A DNA stretch of 64,000 nucleotides from Leifsonia xyli subsp. xyli str. CTCB07 (GTDB taxonomy: Bacteria; Actinomycetota; Actinomycetes; Actinomycetales; Microbacteriaceae), in contig NC_006087.1 of the NCBI RefSeq assembly GCF_000007665.1, positions 2,046,001 through 2,110,000 of the forward strand, read 5' to 3'. Both the position numbers and the translations under genes were made by a program. Below the pieces are notes generated by a model. That model worked only from the letters and a program-made list of their open reading frames with translations. It was not told where the DNA came from and did not search any database. Below, piece by piece: positions 41,596-51,460 of this stretch. Each line of letters starts with the position of its first letter. The first letter of the stretch is position 1.

Positions 41596-43155
41596 TCAGG
41601 AACGGGCCCGGCGACGCAGCGCTGCCACGCTGACGGCGGCCACACCGGCGAACAACACAAGCGCCCCGAGGGAAGCGGTCGTCCCGAGATCGGCTCCGGT
41701 GTCCGCCAGGCGGCGAGTTCCGGCCCCATCGCCGATGCGGACGGGCGCGGGCGGGAAGACGGGGATGCTGCGCGACTGCACGTTCGGAACCGGGCGGGCG
41801 GCGACCTCGAGGGTCACGGTCGCGGGGCCGCTGGTGACGCCGTTCCGCGACGAGGTGTATTGGAAAGTGTCGACGCCGGCGAAATCGGCGGCCGAGCGGT
41901 AGGTCCGCAACGCTCCGTCGCCGCTCAGCGTTCCATGCGCCGGAGCGGTGGTGACCGCGTAACTGACGGGCACAGCCCCTTCGCTGAGCGCCTGCGGGTT
42001 CGCAGCCGCCGTCGCCGGGGCACCCACCCCATCCAGGGGCAGGAGTTCGATCACAGTGTCCGCGCCCGCGACCACCGTGTAGTGCCGCTCGCGCAGGACA
42101 GGGGCACTCGTCTCCGACTCGTCCACGGTGATCGCGACGGTGTACGGCTCGGAGACGACGATCCCGTCGCTGACCGTGTAGGTGAAGCTGTCGGTTCCGA
42201 TGAATCCCGCTCGCGGCGTGTAGACGACGCTGCCGCCCTCCAGGGTGAGCGTTCCGCCCGCCGGTGCCTTCACAATCTTGTGGCCGAGCTGGTCACCGTC
42301 CGGGTCCCAGCCGGGCAGGACGATCTGCACGCTGTTGCCGGCGGTCAGAGAAAACGAGAGGTCCCCCGCGGTGGGAGCCTGATTCGAGAAGAAGCCGCCG
42401 GCTCCGACCAGGACGACGGAGTCGAAGCCGCCATCGGCGCCATCCGCGATGGCGAGTTTCACATGGTTCGTCCGGCCGGCCTCCACCTCCGCGGTGCAGG
42501 TCAGAACCTTCGTGAAGCCGTTGACGGCAGTGTCCCGCGCTCCGGTTGTGTTGTCCACGAAGTGCTCAGCATTGACACCGGCGTTCACCGTTTTGATCGA
42601 GACAGCCTGACTGCCGACGGTGGCGCAGTTCGTCCCGTTCACGAAAAAGCCGAAAACGTCGTTGACCGTGTACCGGGGATCGACGAACTTCGGGTACTCC
42701 ATCGACCCGAAGACATAGTCGATCGAAATCGACGGCGACCGCCGCACGAAGTCGAACTCGAGCACGGCCGCGTCAAAGAGGCAAGTGCGACCGCCCAGGA
42801 GGGCCGAGAGATCGTGGTCGCCGGGTTGGTCGAGGTCCGTGCTGGCCTTCGATGCGCCGTGCGGGCCGAGAACGCCATCCTTGACCCTGCCGGTGCTGAG
42901 GGCGACGCCGCCCTCCAACCCGAGCGCCGCACCCATCCCGCTGAAGAGGCCGACGGCGGCGCTGTGGCCAGTGAAGGTCGCATTGGAGACGGTGACACCC
43001 GGCCCAACCAGTGAGGCGACCAGTTCCTCCACCGAGGTGCTGGACAGGTCGGCGACAGACTGACCGGTGGAGGCCGAGGCCGACTGCGGGACGAACGCGG
43101 CAGCAGCGAGCACCGCGCCTCCCAGCACCGTTGACAGACTCCGACGACCGCGCAC
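41596..43155 (-). CDS. wall-anchored choice-of-anchor L domain protein
   Basis: 519 residues from the GTG chosen, which has a GGGAG ribosome site seven bases before it; a TTG at 43206 would add 17 residues. A Sec signal (RRSLSTVLGGAVLAAAAFVP to ASA) is followed by a choice-of-anchor L domain at about residues 35-240 (GLEGGVALSTGRVKDGVLGP, LEFDFVRRSPSISIDYVFGS, FVNGTNCATVG). Then come two Ig-like/cadherin-like repeats (AGFIGTDSFTYTVSDGI; AADFAGVDTFQYTSSRNGV). The end is LADTG, a hydrophobic segment and RRRARS: a sortase signal of the LAxTG kind. Surface role, perhaps adhesion; ligand unknown. Intact, unlike most surface genes in this window. Confidence 0.87.
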   Translation of the reverse strand: MRGRRSLSTVLGGAVLAAAAFVPQSASASTGQSVADLSSTSVEELVASLVGPGVTVSNATFTGHSAAVGLFSGMGAALGLEGGVALSTGRVKDGVLGPHGASKASTDLDQPGDHDLSALLGGRTCLFDAAVLEFDFVRRSPSISIDYVFGSMEYPKFVDPRYTVNDVFGFFVNGTNCATVGSQAVSIKTVNAGVNAEHFVDNTTGARDTAVNGFTKVLTCTAEVEAGRTNHVKLAIADGADGGFDSVVLVGAGGFFSNQAPTAGDLSFSLTAGNSVQIVLPGWDPDGDQLGHKIVKAPAGGTLTLEGGSVVYTPRAGFIGTDSFTYTVSDGIVVSEPYTVAITVDESETSAPVLRERHYTVVAGADTVIELLPLDGVGAPATAAANPQALSEGAVPVSYAVTTAPAHGTLSGDGALRTYRSAADFAGVDTFQYTSSRNGVTSGPATVTLEVAARPVPNVQSRSIPVFPPAPVRIGDGAGTRRLADTGADLGTTASLGALVLFAGVAAVSVAALRRRARS

Positions 43156-43237
43156 GACCACACTCCCTGACTCAGGCGAACTCTCGAAACCTATCCAGGC
43201 AGACAAGTACCCCCAATGGGGGTGATCCGGAGTACGA

Positions 43238-43277
43238 CGGAGAAGGGCCGGACCCTTTCGGGTCCGGCCCTTCTCCG
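43238..43277 (-). terminator. terminator after tuf
   Basis: Perfect 18-pair stem (CGGAGAAGGGCCGGACCC with its complement) and a TTTC-type loop, 16 bases beyond the tuf stop. It also faces the start of the wall-anchored protein gene, whose promoter must lie left of it. Confidence 0.85.
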
Positions 43278-43293
43278 AGCGGCCTGAGACGAC

Positions 43294-44487
43294 TCAGTTG
43301 ATGATCTTCGTCACCTTACCGGCGCCCACGGTGCGGCCACCCTCACGGATGGCGAAACCGAGGCCCTCCTCCATGGCGATCGGCTGGATGAGCTCGACCG
43401 TCATGTCGGTGGTGTCGCCGGGCATGACCATCTCGGTGCCCTCGGTCAGCGAGATGACGCCGGTGACGTCGGTGGTGCGGAAGTAGAACTGCGGACGGTA
43501 GTTCGTGTAGATGGGGTTGTTACGGCCGCCCTCGTCCTTCGAGAGGATGTAGGCGGTGCCCTCGAAGCTGGTGTGCGGCGTGACCGAACCCGGCTTCACG
43601 ACGACCTGACCGCGCTCGACGTCCTCGCGCTTGGTGCCGCGGAGGAGCAGACCACAGTTCTCGCCGGCCCAAGCCTCGTCGAGCTGCTTGTGGAACATCT
43701 CGATACCGGTGACCGTGGTCTTCTGCGTCGGGCGGATGCCGACGATCTCGACCTCGGAGTTGACGGCCAGGGTGCCGCGCTCAGCACGGCCCGTGACGAC
43801 GGTTCCACGACCGGTGATCGTGAACACGTCCTCGACAGGCATCAGGAACGGCTTGTCCTTGTCGCGCACCGGGTCCGGGATGTTGTTGTCCACGGCCTCC
43901 ATGAGGTCGAGAACGCTCTGAACCCATTTCTCGTCGCCCTCAAGAGCCTTGAGGCCCGAGACGCGGACGACCGGAGCGTCGTCGCCGAGGTAGTCCTGGC
44001 TGGAGAGCAGCTCACGGACCTCAAGCTCGACGAGCTCCAGGATCTCCTCGTCGTCCACCATGTCGGACTTGTTGAGGGCGACCAGCAGGTACGGAACTCC
44101 GACCTGCTTGGCGAGCAGGACGTGCTCGCGGGTCTGGGCCATCGGGCCGTCGGTGGCGGCGACCACGAGGATGGCGCCGTCCATCTGAGCGGCACCGGTG
44201 ATCATGTTCTTGATGTAGTCGGCGTGGCCCGGGGCGTCAACGTGCGCGTAGTGACGCTTCGGCGTCTCGTACTCGACGTGCGAGATGTTGATCGTGATAC
44301 CACGCTGACGCTCTTCCGGAGCCGAGTCGATCGACGCGAAGTCGCGCTGAACGTTGGTCGCCGACGGGTACTTGTCCGCAAGCACCTTGGAGATCGCCGC
44401 GGTGAGCGTCGTCTTGCCGTGGTCGACGTGACCGAGGGTTCCGATGTTTACGTGCGGCTTAGTCCGCTGGAACTTGGCCTTAGCCAC
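43294..44487 (-). CDS. tuf: elongation factor Tu
   Basis: GTPase delivering aminoacyl-tRNA to the ribosome; 397 residues. G1 [20 protein letters not shown], the effector region [21 protein letters not shown]3 [13 protein letters not shown]4 [10 protein letters not shown] (usually NKCDM), and the domain 2-3 segments [20 protein letters not shown] and [22 protein letters not shown] start. Last gene of rpsL-rpsG-fusA-tuf; followed by a strong terminator. Confidence 0.98.
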   Translation of the reverse strand: MAKAKFQRTKPHVNIGTLGHVDHGKTTLTAAISKVLADKYPSATNVQRDFASIDSAPEERQRGITINISHVEYETPKRHYAHVDAPGHADYIKNMITGAAQMDGAILVVAATDGPMAQTREHVLLAKQVGVPYLLVALNKSDMVDDEEILELVELEVRELLSSQDYLGDDAPVVRVSGLKALEGDEKWVQSVLDLMEAVDNNIPDPVRDKDKPFLMPVEDVFTITGRGTVVTGRAERGTLAVNSEVEIVGIRPTQKTTVTGIEMFHKQLDEAWAGENCGLLLRGTKREDVERGQVVVKPGSVTPHTSFEGTAYILSKDEGGRNNPIYTNYRPQFYFRTTDVTGVISLTEGTEMVMPGDTTDMTVELIQPIAMEEGLGFAIREGGRTVGAGKVTKIIN

Positions 44488-44619
44488 TGTGGGTCCTCCT
44501 CAGGACTCTCGAGTAGACACCCCAATCGACGGATTTCGACCGGCGGATCTACGGATTGGTTTCTTATGTTACGGGATGTTGCCCGAGTATCAGAACGACG
44601 CGTTGGCAAGCGACCGGAG

Positions 44620-46734
44620 TCACTCGCCCTTGCTCTTCTGGACGATCTCGTCGGCGACGGCCTTCGGGACCTCTGCGTAGCTGTCGAACTGCATCGAGTA
44701 CACCGCACGGCCGGAGGTCTTGGACCTCAGATCGCCGATATAGCCGAACATCTCGGACAGCGGGACGTTCACCTTGACGACCTTCACACCGCTGGCGTCC
44801 TCCATCGACTGGATCTGCCCACGACGCGAGTTCAGGTCGCCGATGACGTCGCCCATGTACTCCTCCGGGGTGCGCACCTCGACCGCCATGAGCGGCTCGA
44901 GCAGCACCGGGTTCGCCTTCCGGGCAGCCTCTTTGTAGGCCATCGAGCCGGCGATCTTGAACGCCATCTCCGAGGAGTCGACGTCGTGCGAAGCGCCGTC
45001 GACGAGCGTCGCCTTGACGCCCACCGTCGGGAAGCCGGCGAGGACGCCGACCTGCATCGCGTCCTGGATGCCCGCGTCGACCGAGGGGATGTACTCGCGC
45101 GGAACGCGGCCACCGGTCACGGCGTTGACGAACTCGTACGAGGTCTCCGGAGTGACCTCGAGCGGTTCCAGGGTGATCTGCACCTTTGCGAACTGACCGG
45201 AACCACCGGTCTGCTTCTTGTGGGTGTAGTCGTGCTTCTCCACCGTGCGGCGGAGGGTCTCGCGGTAGGCGACCTGCGGCTTGCCCACGTTCGCCTCGAC
45301 GTTGAACTCGCGCTTCATGCGGTCCACGAGGATGTCGAGGTGCAGCTCGCCCATACCCTTGATGACCGTCTGACCGGTCTCCTGGTTCTGCTCGGTGCGG
45401 AACGTCGGGTCCTCTTCGGCGAGCTTCTGGATCGCGGTGCCCAGCTTCTCCTGGTCGGCCTTGGTCTTCGGCTCGATGGCGACCTCGATCACCGGCTCCG
45501 GGAAGGTCATCGACTCGAGGACGACCTCGTTGGCCGGGTCGCTCAGGGTGTCGCCGGTGGTGGTGTCCTTGAGGCCGATCACCGCGTAGATGTTGCCGGC
45601 GGTGACGAAGTCGACCGGGTTCTCCTTGTTGGCGTGCATCTGGAAGATCTTGCCGATGCGCTCCTTGCGGCCTTTGGTCGAGTTGATGACCTGGGCACCC
45701 GAGTCGACACGGCCCGAGTAGATGCGGACATACGTGAGGCGACCGAAGAACGGATGAACGGCGACCTTGAAGGCCAGAGCCGAGAACGGCTCGGTGGCGT
45801 CGGCGTGACGGAGGATGACCTTCTCCTCGTCGCGCGGGTCGTGCGCCTCGATGGCCGGGACGTCCAGCGGCGACGGCAGGTAGTCGATGACCGCGTCGAG
45901 CATCGGCTGCACACCGCGGTTCTTGAACGCGGAGCCGCAGAGCACCGGGTAGATCTCGTTGTTGACGGTCATCGTGCGGATGGCGCCCTTGATCTCCGCG
46001 ACGGTGAGCTCCTCGCCGCCGAAGAACTTCTCGAGCAGCGCGTCGTCGCTCTCAGCGACGGTCTCGACCAGCTTGGCGCGGTACTCCTCGGCCTTGGCCT
46101 GAAGGTCGGCGGGGATCTCCTGGACCTCGTACTTGGCGCCCATGGTCACATCACCCTTGGCGTCGCCCGGCCAGACCAACGCGCGCATCTCGATCAGGTC
46201 GACGACACCGATGAACTCGGACTCGGAACCGATCGGGAGCTGCATCACAAGCGGCTTGGCGCCGAGGCGGGAGATGATGGTGTCGACCGTGAAGTAGAAG
46301 TCGGCACCCAGCTTGTCCATCTTGTTGACGAAGCAGATGCGGGGGACGACGTACTTGTCGGCCTGACGCCAGACGGTCTCCGACTGGGGCTCGACTCCTT
46401 CCTTGGCGTCGAAGACGGCGACGGCGCCGTCGAGCACGCGCAGCGAGCGCTCCACCTCGACGGTGAAGTCCACGTGGCCCGGGGTGTCGATGATGTTGAT
46501 CTGGTTCTTGTTCCAGAAACAGGTGACGGCCGCGGACGTAATGGTGATGCCGCGCTCCTTCTCCTGTTCCATCCAGTCGGTCGTCGAGGCACCGTCGTGG
46601 GTCTCGCCCAGTTTGTGGTTGACGCCCGTGTAGAACAGAATGCGCTCGGTCGTGGTGGTCTTGCCGGCGTCGATGTGGGCCATGATGCCGATGTTGCGGA
46701 CCTTATGCAGGTCGGTGAGCACGTCCTGTGCCAC
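44620..46734 (-). CDS. fusA: elongation factor G
   Basis: Ribosomal translocase, 704 residues. [20 protein letters not shown] (G1), the [13 protein letters not shown] switch, [20 protein letters not shown] (G3), [10 protein letters not shown] (G4), then domains II-V with [20 protein letters not shown] and GAILDSRRG-type [23 protein letters not shown] start; the ribosome site lies in a gap that also holds a large stem-loop. Confidence 0.98.
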   Translation of the reverse strand: MAQDVLTDLHKVRNIGIMAHIDAGKTTTTERILFYTGVNHKLGETHDGASTTDWMEQEKERGITITSAAVTCFWNKNQINIIDTPGHVDFTVEVERSLRVLDGAVAVFDAKEGVEPQSETVWRQADKYVVPRICFVNKMDKLGADFYFTVDTIISRLGAKPLVMQLPIGSESEFIGVVDLIEMRALVWPGDAKGDVTMGAKYEVQEIPADLQAKAEEYRAKLVETVAESDDALLEKFFGGEELTVAEIKGAIRTMTVNNEIYPVLCGSAFKNRGVQPMLDAVIDYLPSPLDVPAIEAHDPRDEEKVILRHADATEPFSALAFKVAVHPFFGRLTYVRIYSGRVDSGAQVINSTKGRKERIGKIFQMHANKENPVDFVTAGNIYAVIGLKDTTTGDTLSDPANEVVLESMTFPEPVIEVAIEPKTKADQEKLGTAIQKLAEEDPTFRTEQNQETGQTVIKGMGELHLDILVDRMKREFNVEANVGKPQVAYRETLRRTVEKHDYTHKKQTGGSGQFAKVQITLEPLEVTPETSYEFVNAVTGGRVPREYIPSVDAGIQDAMQVGVLAGFPTVGVKATLVDGASHDVDSSEMAFKIAGSMAYKEAARKANPVLLEPLMAVEVRTPEEYMGDVIGDLNSRRGQIQSMEDASGVKVVKVNVPLSEMFGYIGDLRSKTSGRAVYSMQFDSYAEVPKAVADEIVQKSKGE

Positions 46735-46767
46735 AGGGTTCCTCCGAAATGTAGAAAGTGGAAGGGG

Positions 46768-46811
46768 CGCCGTCCGGGCGGCTCCCCGAAGGGTGCTACG
46801 CCCGGACGGCG
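46768..46811 (-). other. stem-loop between rpsG and fusA
   Basis: CGCCGTCCGGGCG pairs perfectly with CGCCCGGACGGCG around an 18-base loop. It begins 7 bases past the rpsG stop and ends 34 before the fusA start. In E. coli the rpsL-rpsG gap binds S7; here the structure lies after rpsG, so its use is open. Confidence 0.6.
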
Positions 46812-46818
46812 AAGAGTG

Positions 46819-47289
46819 TTACCAGCGGTAGTGCGCGAAGGCCTTGTTCGACTCGGCCATCTTGTGCGTGTCCTCACGGCGCTTCACAGCCGCGCCGAGG
46901 CCGTTCGAGGCGTCCAGGATCTCGTTGGCGAGGCGCTCGGTCATCGTCTTCTCGCGACGGCCCTTGGCGTAGCTGGTGAGCCAACGCAGCGCGAGGGTGT
47001 TCGCACGGTGCGGCTTGACCTCAACCGGCACCTGGTAGGTCGAGCCGCCGACGCGGCGGCTGCGGACCTCGAGGGTCGGGCGAATGTTGTCCAGCGCCTT
47101 CTTGAGGGTGGCGACGGCGTCGTTGCCCGACTTGGAGGAGACGCCTTCGAGCGCGTCGTAGACGATGCGCTCAGCGAGGCCCTTCTTGCCGTCGAGGAGG
47201 ATCTTGTTGACGAGCTGGCTGACGACCGGGGAGCCGTAGACCGGATCGGCGACGACGGGGCGCTTCGGAGCGGGACCCTTGCGAGGCAT
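46819..47289 (-). CDS. rpsG: 30S ribosomal protein S7
   Basis: 156 residues; organises the 30S head. [60 protein letters not shown] and [20 protein letters not shown] are diagnostic. The ATG overlaps the rpsL stop (TAATG). Confidence 0.97.
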   Translation of the reverse strand: MPRKGPAPKRPVVADPVYGSPVVSQLVNKILLDGKKGLAERIVYDALEGVSSKSGNDAVATLKKALDNIRPTLEVRSRRVGGSTYQVPVEVKPHRANTLALRWLTSYAKGRREKTMTERLANEILDASNGLGAAVKRREDTHKMAESNKAFAHYRW

Positions 47290-47663
47290 TACTTCTTCTC
47301 CATCTTCGCGCCGTAGCGGCTGCGAGCCTGCTTGCGGTTCTTGACGGCCTGGGTGTCCAGCGCGCCACGAACGATCTTGTAGCGAACGCCTGGGAGGTCC
47401 TTCACACGGCCGCCGCGGACGAGCACCATCGAGTGCTCCTGCAGGTTGTGACCCTCACCGGGGATGTAGGCGGTGACCTCGGTCCCGTTCGAGAGCTTGA
47501 CACGCGCGACCTTGCGGAGCGCCGAGTTCGGCTTCTTGGGGGTGGTGGTGTAGACGCGGGTACACACGCCGCGCTGCTGCGGGTTGGCCTTCAGGGCGGG
47601 AGCCTTGGTCTTGGTGACCTTCGGCGTCCGGCCCTTGCGGACCAGCTGCTGAATAGTTGGCAC
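47289..47663 (-). CDS. rpsL: 30S ribosomal protein S12
   Basis: 124 residues; decoding-centre protein. [40 protein letters not shown] and [20 protein letters not shown]. Lysines 43 and 88, whose changes give streptomycin resistance in other bacteria, are the wild-type residues. GTG start (47663) begins the conserved N-terminus. First gene of the str operon, about 240 bases downstream of a good promoter. Confidence 0.97.
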   Translation of the reverse strand: MPTIQQLVRKGRTPKVTKTKAPALKANPQQRGVCTRVYTTTPKKPNSALRKVARVKLSNGTEVTAYIPGEGHNLQEHSMVLVRGGRVKDLPGVRYKIVRGALDTQAVKNRKQARSRYGAKMEKK

Positions 47664-47901
47664 TGAACTTCTCCTTTTAGGACTGCACGGTGACAGTTGT
47701 TGCTTTCCCACGGCCCAGCCGCGCCTCGCGGCGCCTCTGGTCGTGGGGTGATCGGCGAGCTGCCGATATGCCGTGGGGGCGGGTTCCCGTGCGGTCTCCT
47801 CAGCCCATCGGATGAGTACGTGCCGGCCCGCTCCTCCCAGTCCCGGACCGAGCCGGTCAGTGACCATAGGACAAGCGCGCGACAGAGCGCACACCCGATA
47901 A

Positions 47902-47930
47902 ATACTATCGTCCACGCGAAAGCTGGTCAA
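47902..47930 (-). promoter_or_regulatory. predicted promoter of rpsL-rpsG-fusA-tuf
   Basis: On the minus strand TTGACC, a 17-base spacer, and TAGTAT: near-consensus and in a local AT-rich spot. It implies a leader of about 230 bases before rpsL. That leader (47664-47900) holds no gene but has a long-range CCCACG/CGTGGG pairing near the rpsL end. Confidence 0.7.
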
Positions 47931-48022
47931 ATGATCGCGGGCATGCTACCGGCGCTTCCCCCTGAGGTTGCGAAGAGAGCGTGGTGTCCCGCCGGCTCTC
48001 CCGGTCCGCTCCGCCCCTGCCC

Positions 48023-48517
48023 TCATTCCTCGTCGCCGTCCTCCCACGGCCAGCGCGGGCGGCCGCGCTGGCGGAAGCGGCCGACCAGCACGAGCTGATA
48101 GAGCAGAGCGACGACAAAGCCGAGAAGACCGGTGACAATCGTGTAAACGCTGCCGAGTTGAGCCACAGCGAACAGGACGTAGTGGAACGACTGGCCCGGA
48201 TCGCCCGCGATGCCGGCCACTCCCCCGGCAGCGGCGAACACGAGGGAACAGGCCGTGGCCACGCCGAACGCGAAGCCCGGATCGACACGTTGACGCTTCC
48301 CCGGCGCCCTCCGCCCGAACAGGATGAGGAGGATCAGCAGCAGCGCGACCGCCGCGCCGGTCATCGCCGGGCCGATCAGCGGGCCGGCGCGCGAATCCGC
48401 GATCACCTCGGTGTTGGCCGCCAGGGAGGTCAGGCCGAATCCCGCCACCAGCAGCGCAAGATAGAGCCCGGCCGCGAAGCACGCCACGACGGTCGCGTAG
48501 GCGCGCTCGTCACGCAC
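48023..48517 (-). CDS. four-helix membrane protein of unknown function
   Basis: 164 residues, four hydrophobic segments at about residues 7-30, 45-66, 78-100 and 112-140, then a basic-acidic tail RFRQRGRPRWPWEDGDEE. No known motif. GTG start with GGAGG four bases ahead, 13 bases after the stop of the upstream membrane protein gene, so the two are probably one unit. I do not recognise the family. Confidence 0.72.
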   Translation of the reverse strand: MRDERAYATVVACFAAGLYLALLVAGFGLTSLAANTEVIADSRAGPLIGPAMTGAAVALLLILLILFGRRAPGKRQRVDPGFAFGVATACSLVFAAAGGVAGIAGDPGQSFHYVLFAVAQLGSVYTIVTGLLGFVVALLYQLVLVGRFRQRGRPRWPWEDGDEE

Positions 48518-48530
48518 GGAGCCTCCGGGC

Positions 48531-49523
48531 TCAGTAGCTCTGCTGCGCGTACGCGGCGACGGCCTGGTTCTGAGCGTCCACCAGCTGCTGCTCGTAGTCG
48601 GCCCGCGCCTCGGCGTTGCGGGCTTTGAGCCGGCGACTGCGGGCGGCGAGCCAGGCGCCCGTCCAGACCGAGACCTCGCGCGCGAGCACACCGGAGAGGA
48701 CGGCGAACGGGTTCACCCAGGCGCTGCGCAGCAGGACCTGGAACTCGTCGGGCGTGCGCTGCCAGTAGTGGGCGTCGATCAGACCGGCGCCGATGTAGAC
48801 GAAGTAGACGAAGGCCGCGACGACGAGCCCACCCAGGATGTAGCCCCACCAGCGGGCGCGGTTGACGATCTGGATGAGGACGGCCATCCCGACGAAGAAC
48901 GCCACAATCGGCGCCCACCCGGAGAGCTGGCCCGTGAAGTACTGCCGCAAGGCGGGGAGGAACTCGTCGCCCGGGGCGATGAGCGAGCCCACGAGGACCA
49001 CCGTGACGGCCCACAGGACAGCGAAGGCGACCGTCCCGGCGAGAGCGAGCAGGAGGCCGAACCCGCGGTTGCTCTTCTTCTTCGGCGCCTCCGGGCGCTG
49101 GAGGAAGACCGGCGCGACCGGCTGCGGGGGGTATGCCACGGTGGCCGGATAACCGCCGTCCCGATGGGCCGCCTCGGCCGCGGCAGTGACCGCAGCGGTC
49201 GATTCGGCGGGCGATGCGGTGTCGACAGCGGCGCTGCCGGCAGCGGCGGCCTCGGGCGTGTTGCGAGCCACAGCGGCCGCGACATCCTCGTCGCTGGGGA
49301 CGACCGGCTCGGGCTCGACCGCAGCGGGGGCGGCGGGCGGAGCCGCGGCGATGGGCTCGGCGGGTGGGGCGCCCGCGGCCGACCGGTTGAGGTGCCCGCG
49401 GGCGGAGACCGGCCCCGCTGGCGGGTCGGCGACCTCCGGGTCGATGCCGTGTGCCTCGGCTGCCACCGGCTCGGCCGGCTCCGTCGCCCGCTCCGGCTTG
49501 TCTTCCGGCGGGGTGTCGCTCAT
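48531..49523 (-). CDS. membrane protein with long Ala/Pro/Glu-rich cytosolic part
   Basis: 330 residues. Residues 1-130 are low-complexity (Ala, Pro, Glu, Val). Then a basic patch KKKSNRGFGL and three to four hydrophobic segments at about residues 150-175, 195-215, 225-250 and 275-295. The last 40 residues (RRLKARNAEARADYEQQLVD) are helical and coiled-coil-like. The ATG is chosen because it begins an ordinary acidic N-terminus; the open frame reaches further but into intergenic-type sequence. Function unknown; partner of the small membrane protein downstream. Confidence 0.72.
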   Translation of the reverse strand: MSDTPPEDKPERATEPAEPVAAEAHGIDPEVADPPAGPVSARGHLNRSAAGAPPAEPIAAAPPAAPAAVEPEPVVPSDEDVAAAVARNTPEAAAAGSAAVDTASPAESTAAVTAAAEAAHRDGGYPATVAYPPQPVAPVFLQRPEAPKKKSNRGFGLLLALAGTVAFAVLWAVTVVLVGSLIAPGDEFLPALRQYFTGQLSGWAPIVAFFVGMAVLIQIVNRARWWGYILGGLVVAAFVYFVYIGAGLIDAHYWQRTPDEFQVLLRSAWVNPFAVLSGVLAREVSVWTGAWLAARSRRLKARNAEARADYEQQLVDAQNQAVAAYAQQSY

Positions 49524-49773
49524 GATCCCACTCCTCGATCGGCCCGGTCGGGCAGCTGTCAGTGCTGCCCACTGTAGCAACGGGAAAAGGGATGTCCAGG
49601 GAGGGAGAGCGAGCGCCGTCACTTCTGGGCGGCGGCCTCGCGCCCCTTTCCCCGGCGGCAGCGAAAGTGCGGCCTCACCGGTCTCCGCCGGCGGCTGGGC
49701 AGCAGCCAGAGCAGCGAGTCGCGCCGGACGGGTCCCGTCGACGGTGAAGCTGGCGAGGGGCGTCGTCAGCCCC
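49524..49773. other. gap without a supported gene
   Basis: 250 bases between the transporter permease stop and the Ala/Pro-rich membrane protein start. Frames are open by high GC but carry no known motif. It probably holds the promoter of the two membrane protein genes. Confidence 0.4.
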
Positions 49774-50700
49774 TCAGCCTTCCTCAGCACTGCGGCCCGG
49801 GCGGCGTGCGGGGACCCGGGCGAGGGCGGCGAGCGTTCGCTGGACGCCGCGAACGGCCTTGCCCAGCAGCCTCTGACGAAGTGAGAAGAACCAGGCGACA
49901 AGGAAGGCGGCGGTGAGGACCAGGACGATGGTTCCCCCGGTGGGGATGTCCCACGACCAGGACAGGTACAGGCCGATGAACGTTCCGAGCCCGCCGATGA
50001 CAGGCGAGAGGGACATCATCACGCCGAGACGATCGGTGAGCATCCGCGCCGTCGCCGCCGGGGTGACCAGCAAGGCGAGGACGAGGATGTTGCCGATAGT
50101 CTGCACGCTGATGACAACCGCGAGGGTGACCAGCACGTAGAGCACCAGGTCGAGCAAGAAAACGGGAACACCGAGTGCGCGTGCGGACTCGCGATCCAGG
50201 CTGATGGTGACGAACTCTTTGTGCAGCAGGAACATCGCCCCCAGCACGGCGACGCCCGTGATGCTGGCAACGTACAGGTCCCGGTCGGGGATGCCGGTGA
50301 TCGAGCCGAACAGGAACTGCTCGAGAGACCCAGCGTATCCGGGAGTCTGGGAGATGACCACAACGCCGAGGGCGAAAGCGACGACGAAGAACACGCCGAT
50401 GATCGAGGATTCGTTGAGGCGGCGGTTGTGGGAGAAGACGGCGACCAGCACCGCCGTGGCGACGCCAGCGAACACCCCGCCGAGGACGAGGTCGCCGGAG
50501 AGGACGAACGCGATCGCCAGGCCCGGGAAGACAGCGTGAGAGACGGCGCCTCCGATGAAGGCCATACCGCGAAGCACGACATGGGCGCCGACGATGCCGC
50601 AGACGGTGGACGAGATGACCGCGACCGCGAGAGCCTTCGGGAGGAAGGCGAGACCGGGGTGGAACAGGTCGGTGAAGAAGTCGATCGGATTCATGTTCAC
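49774..50700 (-). CDS. ABC transporter permease, ZnuB-like, of the anchored-repeat system
   Basis: 308 residues with eight or nine membrane helices, ABC-3 metal permease family (zinc/manganese/iron). FLPKALAVAVISSTVCGIVG, HVVLRGMAFIGGAVSHAVFP, GVFFVVAFALGVVVISQTPG and the coupling segment NILVLALLVTPAATARMLTD, plus FIGLYLSWSWDIPTGGTIVL, are typical. The GTG overlaps the ATPase stop (GTGA). This is the only gene of the transporter that looks intact. Metal specificity is inferred from its partners, not shown by this protein. Confidence 0.88.
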   Translation of the reverse strand: MNMNPIDFFTDLFHPGLAFLPKALAVAVISSTVCGIVGAHVVLRGMAFIGGAVSHAVFPGLAIAFVLSGDLVLGGVFAGVATAVLVAVFSHNRRLNESSIIGVFFVVAFALGVVVISQTPGYAGSLEQFLFGSITGIPDRDLYVASITGVAVLGAMFLLHKEFVTISLDRESARALGVPVFLLDLVLYVLVTLAVVISVQTIGNILVLALLVTPAATARMLTDRLGVMMSLSPVIGGLGTFIGLYLSWSWDIPTGGTIVLVLTAAFLVAWFFSLRQRLLGKAVRGVQRTLAALARVPARRPGRSAEEG

Positions 50701-51460
50701 GCGACGTTCAGGATGCGCAGCAGCGGACTGCCGGGGTCGACGCCGAAGGCGGCCATCCAGGCCTCCGGGCGCGCGGTCAGCTCGGCCGGGCTGCCGGTGG
50801 CGATGACGGTGCGATTCAGGAGAGCGAGACGGTCGCAGCTGTAGAGGGCGGAGGCGAGGTCGTGGGTGGTCATCAGCACGGCCCGGTTCTCACGGGCCAG
50901 CTGGGTGAACAGGTCGCCGAGGATCTCCTGGGTGGGCATATCGAGGCCGGTGAACGGCTCGTCGAACAGTAGGAGGGAAGGGCGCAGGGCGAGGGCGCGG
51001 GCCACGAGGACACGTTGGCGCTGCCCTCCGGAGAGCTGCCCGACGGGGCGGTTGGCGAGGCCGGTCATGCGAACCCGGTCGAGGGCGTCGGCGACCGCCT
51101 CCCACTCGTTCGCTCCGGGGCGGCGGAACAGGCCCAGCCGGCCGGTGAGGCCGGTCATGACAGTGCCCGCGACCGAGAGCGGATACTCCCAGGAGAACTC
51201 GTGCGCTGGGGCACATAGCCGATCTCGGCACTACCCGGTCTGGCCGGGCGGCCCCCGACCAGGGCGCGGCCGGCGACGGGGCGCAGCAGCCCGAGGAGGG
51301 TGCGCAGCAAAGTGGTCTTGCCCGCGCCATTGGGGCCGATGAGGCCGATGATCTCGCCGCGGTGCGCAGTGAGATTCGCGTCCTCGAGCACGCGACGCCC
51401 GCCGAGTTCGACGGAAACGTGCTCGACGGAAAGGGCGAGGGTTTCCTGTGCTGCGGTCAT
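50697..51460 (-). pseudogene. ABC transporter ATPase of the anchored-repeat system, one frameshift
   Basis: Walker [21 protein letters not shown] is in the first frame, up to EIGYVPQR. One base is then missing near 51214: the next frame carries on as [20 protein letters not shown], the expected Q-loop follow-on. That frame holds the signature LSGGQRQRVLVARALAL, Walker B LLLFDEPFTGLD and switch histidine MTTHDLASA, to a stop overlapping the permease GTG. All nucleotide-binding motifs exist, but in two frames. ATG overlaps the stop of the repeat protein gene upstream (ATGA). Related to ZnuC-type ATPases. Confidence 0.87.

Noticed and set aside
43573-47316. Plus-strand open frame of 1,247 codons opposite fusA, tuf and rpsG
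   Set aside because: Mirror of strong minus-strand genes in GC-rich DNA; no motif, and its composition (Leu, Asp, Val, Arg, His) is the usual antisense shadow.
47664-47930. Longer S12 protein starting near 47930
   Set aside because: The extra 89 residues resemble no S12 and would cover the promoter; the GTG at 47663 starts the conserved protein.
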